Below the pieces are notes generated by a model that was given only the letters and a program-made list of their open reading frames with translations, did no database searches and was not told where the DNA came from. This document shows, piece by piece, positions 46,962 to 54,133 of a stretch of DNA of 64,000 nt. This DNA is from an uncultured Ignavibacteriota bacterium (GTDB taxonomy: Bacteria > Bacteroidota > Ignavibacteria > UBA10030 > UBA8401). The position numbers and the translations under genes were made by a program. Each line of letters starts with the position of its first letter. Position 1 is the first letter of the stretch. The stretch lies in the NCBI GenBank assembly GCA_903861125.1, contig CAIOTF010000007.1:1-64000 (forward strand), in the 5' to 3' direction.

Positions 46962-48116
46962 ATGAAATTATCTGATAACGGCTTAGAAGCTGCACAACGT
47001 CGCCAAAAGGCGGAAGAGCTGCATAAAAAAAAATTAGCAATCACCGGTTCAACGCCTACCGAAATTGAAGCGCTGAAGCTTGTTCACGCGCTGGAAGTGC
47101 ACCAGATCGAGTTGGAACTGCAGAACGAGGAACTGACGCTTGCAAAGGAACAGGCGAGGAGTGCCGAAAATAAATATTCCGAATTATACGATTTTGCACC
47201 ATGCGGTTATTTCACTTTTACCGCCGAAGGTGAAATTATCAGCGCAAATCTTGTCGGTGCACAAATGCTCGGTATGGAACGGTCGCGTGTGCTTCATCAA
47301 CCGTTTCGTTCTTTTGTCACTGCGGAAACAAAACCGCTCTTCGATGATTTCTTTAAAAAAGTATGTTCCGGAGGATCCAGAGAGTCCTGCGATCTTTCCC
47401 TGATTACCGAAGGGGGAGTACCGATGGTTGTTCACGTTATCGGAAATGTTTCCAACAGCACCGGGCTCTGTCTGGTAACGGCGGTGGATATTACCGAACG
47501 GCAGCAGGCCGAGATCGTCTTGCGCAAAAGCGAGGAGAAATACCGCGGACTGGTTCTCTATTCCAATGACCCCATCTTCAACTTCAATTCCGATGAAACA
47601 TACCGGTTTGTGAACGAAGCGTTTGCAAAACCATTCGGGAAAAGGCCGGACGAGATCATCGGACAAAAGCCGCACTCTATTTTTTCGTATGAGGAAGCCG
47701 AAAAACGACTGACGCTTGTGCGGCAGGTATTTCTTACCGGTGAGAAAAGGGAGATTGAAGTGAAGGTTGTTGCGCAGACAGGCGAGGTTCGGTACTACCT
47801 GACCATGGCCGACCCGATCAAAAATGAGCAGGGAGAAGTGATGTACGTTTCCTGCATATCCAAGAACATCACCGAGCGCAAGAACATAGAAATAGAACGG
47901 GAGCATCTCATCGTGGAACTGAAAGGCGCCCTGGAACATATTAAAACATTGAAAGGGATCGTGCCGATCTGTGCGCACTGTAAAAAGATCAGAGATGATA
48001 AAGGATTCTGGGAACAAGTGGAAATGTATGTTGAAAAACATACCGACGCCCAATTCTCACACAGTCTTTGCCCTGACTGTATCGGAACTTATTTCCCAAA
48101 ATTTTCACCAAAATAA
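46962..48116 (+). CDS. Kinase-less PAS-PAS protein with C-terminal four-Cys module
   Basis: About 384 residues from ATG 46962, which has AGGGGAAA upstream. The N-terminal helical segment (LKLVHALEVHQIELELQNEE) is a known lead-in to PAS kinases. Two PAS domains follow (~residues 65 to 180 and 190 to 310). Instead of HisKA/HATPase the protein ends with GIVPICAHCKKIRDDKGFW and FSHSLCPDC, two CxxC pairs about 33 residues apart that look like a zinc site. No transmembrane helix. Its output is unknown. Confidence 0.8.
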   Translation: MKLSDNGLEAAQRRQKAEELHKKKLAITGSTPTEIEALKLVHALEVHQIELELQNEELTLAKEQARSAENKYSELYDFAPCGYFTFTAEGEIISANLVGAQMLGMERSRVLHQPFRSFVTAETKPLFDDFFKKVCSGGSRESCDLSLITEGGVPMVVHVIGNVSNSTGLCLVTAVDITERQQAEIVLRKSEEKYRGLVLYSNDPIFNFNSDETYRFVNEAFAKPFGKRPDEIIGQKPHSIFSYEEAEKRLTLVRQVFLTGEKREIEVKVVAQTGEVRYYLTMADPIKNEQGEVMYVSCISKNITERKNIEIEREHLIVELKGALEHIKTLKGIVPICAHCKKIRDDKGFWEQVEMYVEKHTDAQFSHSLCPDCIGTYFPKFSPK

Positions 48117-48730
48117 TTATCTTGCCGTGAGTGACGAATGCATCGGGGAACATGCTGATGCCCGTCAGTTTCAGTTCAACACATCGTTTCGTCATTCCTG
48201 CGGGTCTGCCGCAGCTTCTTTTTCTATTCACCCCGTTTCAAATCTGCAGTGTACATTTACACTCGATGTAACTCTCGTTGCATAATGTATGTGTGGTGTT
48301 TTGTTTTTGGTATTCTCACACTACGCAACATTCTGTACTATTGAGTAACGGTTTCACGTTGACGAATGTGAAGTGAGTTCACATCAGCCGGTAATTATTT
48401 CAATAACAATTGACGATAATTTCAACATCGTCTTTGCATCCTTCCGAGGCGAAAAAGATTCGATTCATTGACGATCTTGTGACATAATAGCTGTGGCTCA
48501 TCATAGATTAAATGACTACATATTAAGTACAATGTGCTGTTTATCAGGCTATTCTACCTGACCAAGGTGCCGGTGTTAAAAATATATCTACACGCTCTTT
48601 ACACTGCAGTTCGTTCTTCTAAACATTTCAAAAGTTCCCAATTCCACAATATGTCTTCCGCGGGTGACCTTGCAGATAATTGTATCTCTGCTTCGTTGAA
48701 GGTGCATCATACAGTCAAAAGGATACTGCA
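48117..48730. other. Long intergenic region before a hybrid kinase
   Basis: About 614 bp. No frame shows homology or convincing coding character, and no RNA gene is recognised. It may hold a decayed gene or a long leader; I cannot support either. Confidence 0.4.
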
Positions 48731-51025
48731 TTGAAAAATACCGACAAAAAATCCGATTCGGCAAATCTTCGTCACAAGGCAGAAGAAGTGTTGGAAAAGG
48801 AATCAGCGAAAACCGTTTCAAAACTTTCGGAAGCCGAAATACTGAAACTTGTTCACGAACTAAAAGTACAACAGATCGAGTTGCAATTGCAAAACGAAGA
48901 ACTAATACTAGCAATATCCGATGCTCAGGATGCTATTACATTATATGATTATGCCCCGGCAGGTTATTATATACTCTCAAAAGAGGGGGAAATAATTAAG
49001 TTAAATATCGTTGCAGCGAAAATGCTTGGCAAAGAGCGCTTGTATTGTATCAAAAGTTCGTTTGGTTTTTTTGTTACCGGTGAAACAAGGTCAATCTTTA
49101 ATACCTTTTTTGATAACGTGTTTCAAAACAAAACCCTTAATTCGTGCGATGTAACGATGTTAACAAATAACGGCGTACAAACGTATGTTAATTTAACCGG
49201 CATCGTGTCAGAAAACGGCGAGCAATGCTATATCACTGCGGTAAACGTATCCGAACGCAAACAGGCAGAAAAGAGGCTGATTATAGCCAATAACGAGCTT
49301 CTGTTCCAAAACGAAGAGAAGGAAAAACGAGCGGCTGAATTGATTGTGGCTAATAAGGAACTTCTTTTTCAAAACGAGGAGAAAGAAAAACGTGCGGCCG
49401 AATTGATTATAGCAAATAAGGAACTACTCTTTCAAAACGAAGAGAAGGAAAAACGTGCGGCAGAATTAAATATTGCCAACACGGAGCTTGCTTTTCAAAA
49501 CGTAGAGAAAGAAAGAAGAGCGGCAGAATATCAGGTGCTGTTTGATTCATCCCCCGACGGAGTTATCCTTGTGAATGGTTCCGGCGAAATTATAAATTGC
49601 AATTTGCAGATGCATTCTCTCTTTGGTTACACGAAGGAGGAGTTACTTGGCAAATCAATTGAAAGTCTGATCCCCGACCGTTTTAGGGATCATCAAGCCT
49701 TACGCAGCAATTACACAACCAAACCGAAAGCACAATCAATGGCTTTCGATGTTCAGCTCTTCGCAAAGCGTAAGGATGGAACTGAGTTTTCCGTTGAGAT
49801 CACTCTGAGCCCAATACAAGCGGTGACAGGGCTTAAAATTATTGCAACTGTACGTGATATTACCGAAAAGAAGAAACTCGAGCAGCAATTCTTACGAATT
49901 CAACGGATGGAAAGTGTAGGAACGCTTGCCGGAGGTATCGCGCATGACTTGAACAACATTCTTGGTCCGATTATTCTTGCTTTGCAATTCCTTCGGAAGA
50001 ATTTTACAGATAAACAAAGTGTGAACTTGTTGGAAATGCTTGAAAGCAGTGCACACCGAGGAGCGAGTCTTGTGAAGCAGGTTCTTACTTTCGCCCGCGG
50101 ACAAGAAGGAGAGCGAACGCCCGTGCAATTGAGGCATACGATTAATGAACTTAAGAAATTTACGCACGAGGCATTCTCATCGGACGTTATCGTTCAAGTA
50201 GATATATCAAAAGATCTTTGGCCAATCAATGCTGACCCCAGTCAGATTCATCAGGTCCTTTTGAATTTGGCTGTCAACTCGCGCGATGCCATGCCGCACG
50301 GCGGCACCATTACCATAAAAGCTGATAATCTTACGCTCGATGAACATTATGCGGCGATGAATCTTGACGCAAAGCCCGGACCGTATGTTATTGTTTCTTT
50401 CACTGATTCAGGCACAGGAATTCTGCCGGAAATTCAGGAAAAAATATTCGAACCGTTCTTTACAACCAAGGAGACCGGTAAAGGTACTGGTCTTGGTCTC
50501 GCAACTGTTTTTTCCATCATCAAAAGCCATAGAGGTTTTATTAAGCTATCAAGTGAAATCGGACGGGGAACGACGTTCAGTCTATACTTCCCGGCCATTA
50601 TTGGCGAAGAAATGAAAGTCCTGCACACACACAATCTTGAATCGTTGGAGGGTAATGGGGAATGCATACTGCTCGTTGATGATGAATACGTTATACGGGA
50701 AGTTACGAAACTCGCATTAGAGTCGAACGGTTACACTGTAATTCTTGCCGCCGACGGTATTGAAGCAGTGGCCCTTTTTGCTCAGCATCGCGACACGATC
50801 GACTACGTGATCACCGATATGAATATGCCTAATATGAACGGCAATATGTTGATACGGACATTACAAAAAATGAAACCATCGCTGCCTATTATTGGAGCAA
50901 GTGGTATTACCGACAAATCAACACTTGCCGAGATCGGTGATTTAAACATCAGTGCATTTTTATCAAAACCATATACGGCAGAAATATTATTGAAAACCAT
51001 TATTGATTTACCTCGCAAGCAATAA
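48731..51025 (+). CDS. PAS-PAS hybrid histidine kinase with 21-residue coiled-coil repeats
   Basis: About 764 residues. The start is probably TTG 48731, preceded by AAGG, since homology with the protein at 46962 begins there (LKLVHELKVQQIELQLQNEE). A PAS-like domain (~70 to 175) is followed by four copies of a 21-residue repeat (ELLFQNEEKEKRAAELI-type), then a second PAS domain (~265 to 385). The HisKA box is ESVGTLAGGIAHDLNNILG, the HATPase has DSGTGI and GTGLGLATVFSII, and a C-terminal REC has LVDDEYVI, Asp in VITDMNMPNMNG and Lys in FLSKPY. No transmembrane helix. Confidence 0.88.
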   Translation: MKNTDKKSDSANLRHKAEEVLEKESAKTVSKLSEAEILKLVHELKVQQIELQLQNEELILAISDAQDAITLYDYAPAGYYILSKEGEIIKLNIVAAKMLGKERLYCIKSSFGFFVTGETRSIFNTFFDNVFQNKTLNSCDVTMLTNNGVQTYVNLTGIVSENGEQCYITAVNVSERKQAEKRLIIANNELLFQNEEKEKRAAELIVANKELLFQNEEKEKRAAELIIANKELLFQNEEKEKRAAELNIANTELAFQNVEKERRAAEYQVLFDSSPDGVILVNGSGEIINCNLQMHSLFGYTKEELLGKSIESLIPDRFRDHQALRSNYTTKPKAQSMAFDVQLFAKRKDGTEFSVEITLSPIQAVTGLKIIATVRDITEKKKLEQQFLRIQRMESVGTLAGGIAHDLNNILGPIILALQFLRKNFTDKQSVNLLEMLESSAHRGASLVKQVLTFARGQEGERTPVQLRHTINELKKFTHEAFSSDVIVQVDISKDLWPINADPSQIHQVLLNLAVNSRDAMPHGGTITIKADNLTLDEHYAAMNLDAKPGPYVIVSFTDSGTGILPEIQEKIFEPFFTTKETGKGTGLGLATVFSIIKSHRGFIKLSSEIGRGTTFSLYFPAIIGEEMKVLHTHNLESLEGNGECILLVDDEYVIREVTKLALESNGYTVILAADGIEAVALFAQHRDTIDYVITDMNMPNMNGNMLIRTLQKMKPSLPIIGASGITDKSTLAEIGDLNISAFLSKPYTAEILLKTIIDLPRKQ
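49295..49546 (+). repeat. Four tandem 63-bp repeats inside the hybrid kinase gene
   Basis: Units begin at about 49295, 49358, 49421 and 49484, each encoding ELLFQNEEKEKRAAELI(V/I)ANK or a close variant. Three heptads per unit fit a continuous coiled coil, so copy changes would keep the helical phase. The last copy is the most diverged. Confidence 0.85.
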
Positions 51026-51387
51026 CACCGCAGTTCAAAGCCTCATTGTGAATAGAGACTTTCGGAGAACTTGTATGCAAGCTTCGAGAGGCCTCCGTCT
51101 TAAATGAAGAATGACCCAGACTGACATCCTTCCTGAAAATTCTGTGCAATCAAAAATGTTGTAGAGTATTTGTTGATAGAAGAGAAGGGTGCGTGCGTAT
51201 GTATTTAGCCGTTTGCAATTACCTTATAGTGAGAGCAAATGTTGAGAAATGGCAATGGTATTGGAATAAAAATGCTAATCACTGGATTGCTATAGTGTGA
51301 TAGGGGTAATTTGTTTGTCTAAAAAAAACAGTGAAATAGAATTGGAAAATATTGAATTAATCGACTTTAACCCGGGATCCGACATCA
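51026..51387. other. Intergenic region before a membrane PAS gene
   Basis: About 362 bp with no gene. A short stretch at 51080-51104 resembles part of the tRNA-Glu anticodon arm but does not fold (see rejected items). Confidence 0.4.
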
Positions 51388-52680
51388 ATGAATATTATTA
51401 ATAGATATCGAATGCAGTCAATTTCTCAACGATATAGAAGGTTATACTTGATCGCTATTTTATCGAGCGCCTGTATTCTCATGGCAAACCTCGGTGCAAT
51501 CATTGATGCAATCTTACATCCGGAAATAGAATATTTTGATTCTGAGCACATCATTGTTGGTATATCAACAGCAATTGTTTTAGGAGTTATGCTCACCATA
51601 CTCTTTATTTACATTGAGCGAATTCAAAAAGGATACATCGAAATAAAACGTGCCGAAGATGCTTTACGGGAAAATGAGGAGCGGTATAGATTGTTGACAA
51701 ACAATGTTCCGGACATTATCTATTCGATTGACGGTGAAGGAAATGTTGTTACAGTGAATAATTTGGCTTTAGTGCATTATGGCTATAGCGAACAGGATTT
51801 AAAGGGAAAGCCATTTCTTAATTTTCTTCATCCTGAAGACCAAGAAATTGTGATGAAGTCTCTTATCAATGCGGTGGCAGAACAGAGAGAATTTACACAT
51901 AAACTCCAATTCCGAATCCTAACAAAAAAAAAGGACAGTTATTGGTTTGAATTGAATTCCCGTATCCGCTTTGATAGTCAAAAACGATATGCGGGCGAAG
52001 ATGGTGTGTTACGCGACATCACTGATCGCAAGAATGCGGTAGCGCAGTTGGAGAATGAACACTTGCGGCTTCAGGGTATTATTGAAGGGACCAATGTCGG
52101 CACTTGGGAATGGAATATTCAAACAGGGGAAACAATCTACAACGATCGATGGGGAGAGATCATCGGATATCGTCTCGAAGAACTCTCTCCCAGCAGCATT
52201 ACAACGTGGCAAAATCTCATACATCCCGACGACTTGAAAAGATCCGCAGAATTGTTGGGGCGCCATCTAGCTGGTGAATTGCCATACTACATCTGTGAAT
52301 GCCGGATAAAGCACAAACATGGTCACTGGGTGTGGGTGTTAGACCGCGGCAGTATCATTACGAGGTCTGCCGAAGGGGTGCCGTTGAAGATGTTCGGTAC
52401 CCATACCGATATTTCCGATCGCAAAAAAATTGAAACGGAAAGAGAAAGTATGATTAACGAACTGCAAAGCGCGCTCGCCGAAGTTAGAACATTAAAAGGA
52501 ATTGTGCCAATCTGTGCGGGATGCAAAAAGATAAGGGATGACAAAGGATTTTGGGAACAGGTTGAAACGTATGTGCAAAAGCATACCGAAGCAAAATTCT
52601 CACACGGATTTTGTCCCGAATGCGTGGAAAAATATTATCCGGGTCAGGCCGAACGGATACGGGATAGAAAGAAAGAATAG
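51388..52680 (+). CDS. Membrane PAS-PAS protein with C-terminal four-Cys module, no kinase
   Basis: A 430-residue protein. Two transmembrane helices near residues 22 to 42 and 57 to 78 flank a short periplasmic loop. Two PAS/PAC domains follow (~95 to 215 and 220 to 345). The C-terminus is GIVPICAGCKKIRDDKGFW and FSHGFCPEC, the same module found in the proteins ending at 46583 and 48116. No HisKA, HATPase, GGDEF or EAL domain is present. It is the last signalling gene before the accessory region. Confidence 0.8.
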   Translation: MNIINRYRMQSISQRYRRLYLIAILSSACILMANLGAIIDAILHPEIEYFDSEHIIVGISTAIVLGVMLTILFIYIERIQKGYIEIKRAEDALRENEERYRLLTNNVPDIIYSIDGEGNVVTVNNLALVHYGYSEQDLKGKPFLNFLHPEDQEIVMKSLINAVAEQREFTHKLQFRILTKKKDSYWFELNSRIRFDSQKRYAGEDGVLRDITDRKNAVAQLENEHLRLQGIIEGTNVGTWEWNIQTGETIYNDRWGEIIGYRLEELSPSSITTWQNLIHPDDLKRSAELLGRHLAGELPYYICECRIKHKHGHWVWVLDRGSIITRSAEGVPLKMFGTHTDISDRKKIETERESMINELQSALAEVRTLKGIVPICAGCKKIRDDKGFWEQVETYVQKHTEAKFSHGFCPECVEKYYPGQAERIRDRKKE

Positions 52681-52949
52681 CGATGTCGTCAGAGGAATAT
52701 CTAACTATTTAATCCAAAGAGGTCCCAACTGTAACATTCCTCTACAGGAGTCTCGAAGTTGCGTCACCTTCGAGATAAGCCGGTGAAACCAATGGCCGAA
52801 GAGGTTCTACCAAAATATTTACACGTTTTTGAATTTCAGCCCACCTTACGATTCTCTCATCAAATTCTACTATAATCCAAATATGACGACTGATAATATT
52901 TGGTAAGAAAAATGAATCGGGGAATCCTGCGCAATAGATTTATTTCATA
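52681..52949. other. Non-coding spacer at the edge of the accessory region
   Basis: No gene seen. TCTCGAAG and CTTCGAGA (52751-52775) form a perfect 8-bp stem that may end transcription of the PAS gene, although no clear T-tract follows. Confidence 0.4.
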
Positions 52950-53050
52950 TAGCGAGGTCCCGCCTTGGCGGGAGAATCCGTATTTCCGATCCACTTTAAA
53001 ACAAAAGAGAGAGTCGTGCGGACTCTCTCTCTTTATTGTAGCGCGTACGG
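52950..53050 (-). repeat. Tandem ~100-bp repeat, copy 1, ending in a tRNA 3'-end fragment
   Basis: This segment is nearly identical to 53103-53202. Both have an inverted repeat TCCCGCC/GGCGGGA, a GAGAGAG terminator hairpin and, at the right edge, TAGCGCGTACGG, the last 12 bases of the tRNA-Glu in the adjacent copy. Here the rest of the tRNA is missing and is replaced by an unrelated hairpin segment. Confidence 0.8.
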
Positions 53051-53102
53051 CTTGCCCGACATGCTTTTTGTCGGGGAATCCCGAGCTAAGGAGTTTTCTC
53101 AT

Positions 53103-53202
53103 TAGCGAGGTCCCGCCATCGGCGGGAGAACCCGTATTTCCGATCCACTTTAAAACAAAAGAGAGAGTCGTTTAAACTCTCTCTTTTTAGTAGCGCGTAC
53201 GG
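53103..53202 (-). repeat. Tandem ~100-bp repeat, copy 2, overlapping the tRNA-Glu 3' end
   Basis: Second copy of the repeat at 52950-53050, differing at a few positions. Its right edge is the 3' end of the intact tRNA-Glu gene. The pair looks like a duplication of a tRNA tail plus terminator. Confidence 0.8.
53157..53187 (-). terminator. Terminator of tRNA-Glu
   Basis: Arms AAAAGAGAGAGT and ACTCTCTCTTTT form a 12-bp stem immediately 3' of the tRNA on the minus strand, followed there by TTTTGTTTT. Confidence 0.8.
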
Positions 53203-53262
53203 GAATCGAACCCGTATTTAAGCCTTGAGAGGGCTCCGTCCTAACCGTTAGACGAACGCGCC
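53191..53262 (-). tRNA. tRNA-Glu (anticodon CUC)
   Basis: On the minus strand the sequence starts GGCGCGT and ends ACGCGCT plus discriminator A, giving a 7-bp acceptor stem with one G-U pair. The D arm contains TCTAACGGTTAGGA. The anticodon stem GAGCC/GGCTT encloses the loop CTCTCAA, anticodon CTC. The T arm is ACGGG-TTCGATT-CCCGT. CCA is not encoded. Most of its shape agrees with bacterial tRNA-Glu. Confidence 0.92.
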
Positions 53263-53342
53263 GGTGTATTTTCTCCGAAATTCTTCTAAAATCGATAGTT
53301 TGTTTTTAGTGTTTTATAAAAAACTATCATTTTTTTGCTTTC

Positions 53343-53375
53343 CAGTCACTAAATAGTCACTAATTAGTCACTACC
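53343..53375. repeat. Three 11-bp direct repeats near the tRNA
   Basis: AGTCACTA recurs three times at 11-bp spacing in AT-rich DNA, about 80 bp from the 5' side of the tRNA. Helical-turn spacing suggests sites for a protein such as an integrase or replication initiator. No such gene is adjacent. Confidence 0.55.
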
Positions 53376-53502
53376 TGTTTACGATCATGCTTTGATATAA
53401 TTTACGAAACACTTCGTATGGTTGCAAATGATAATAAGGGAATTCAACAAGTGTAAAAATATTATCGCTCGATGGATGCATACTAAATTTAAAAAACAAA
53501 AA

Positions 53503-53531
53503 AAGCACCCACGCTCATCACGTGGGTGCTT
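53503..53531 (-). terminator. Terminator of the small accessory gene
   Basis: Arms AAGCACCCACG and CGTGGGTGCTT with a 7-base loop, followed on the minus strand by a T-rich run. It lies immediately after the stop at 53533. Confidence 0.85.
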
Positions 53532-53532
53532 G

Positions 53533-53898
53533 TTATAGATACTGTCCATCAATCTTCGTCTTGCACGATATATTTAAAAACACCGACGGCGATCCCTGCT
53601 TTGGCTCGCTAATGAATCCCATGTGGTACGCTGCCGCAATGAAAGCACCGTCTGGGATATAGCGTGGGTGTCCGTGTGTTCGTTCATACCATCGCTCCAC
53701 GACATGCTTCAGCCGGTAACTTCCTCCGACCTTCCTGTTCGGTAATTGTGTTCGTAGTACCAGCGACAGCCATTCACACGATGCGTTGCAGGCATCAATA
53801 AATTTTAGCAACTCATTTGGGTCTTCATCCACACCAAACCCTGACGCAGTCAGGGTGGGATGGGTATTCATTATGTTCTTTAAATCTTCTGTGGTCAT
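53533..53898 (-). CDS. Accessory protein of unknown function
   Basis: A 121-residue soluble protein (MTTEDLKNIMNTHPTLTASG). The middle segment, with SYRLKHVVERW and YIPDGAFIAAAYHMGF, has the look of small proteins found near phage or plasmid replication genes, but I do not recognise a family. It lies downstream of the primase-helicase on the same strand, separated by the repeat-rich region, and has its own terminator. A function in replication or host control is only a guess. Confidence 0.65.
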   Translation of the reverse strand: MTTEDLKNIMNTHPTLTASGFGVDEDPNELLKFIDACNASCEWLSLVLRTQLPNRKVGGSYRLKHVVERWYERTHGHPRYIPDGAFIAAAYHMGFISEPKQGSPSVFLNISCKTKIDGQYL

Positions 53899-53927
53899 AT
53901 TAAAATCCCTTTTTAACTTTTTTTAAC

Positions 53928-54133
53928 CATTCTTAATCGCTCAAGTCTACGTTTTGTTGGCTATTTTGCAGAAAGTTAAGAATGAGTGCAAAATTCGTAA
54001 CAAACTCTTTATATATATTTTATTCTTCCCCATAAAAATAGATGGAAATAATTCTTAATTCTTAATTTTTGGCGAATCTGATTTAAATTCGCCAAAAATG
54101 AGATTAAGAATGGGTTAAGAATGATTAAGAATG
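53928..54133. repeat. Iteron-like repeats with a central hairpin, candidate replication origin
   Basis: The 9-mer TTAAGAATG occurs at 53976-53984, 54104-54112, 54115-54123 and 54125-54133. Its inverse CATTCTTAA is at 53928-53936 and partial copies (ATTCTTAATTCTTAA) at 54051-54065. The last three direct copies are spaced 11 and 10 bp apart. A 12-bp stem, TTTTTGGCGAAT (54066-54077) with ATTCGCCAAAAA (54087-54098), and an AT-rich tract (TTTATATATATTTTATT) lie among them. The set resembles an iteron origin beside a replication gene. Confidence 0.6.

Noticed and set aside
47184-48053. Minus-strand frame of 289 codons opposite a PAS gene
   Set aside because: The plus strand carries clear PAS and Cys motifs in the same interval; the antisense frame shows none.
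51080-51104. Stretch similar to the tRNA-Glu anticodon arm
   Set aside because: About 19 of 24 bases match, but the anticodon stem does not pair and the other arms are absent. It is probably chance or an unprovable remnant.
52900-53175. Plus-strand open frame across the ~100-bp repeats
   Set aside because: It runs through terminator hairpins and the duplicated tRNA tail; the repeated peptide is a by-product of the DNA repeat.
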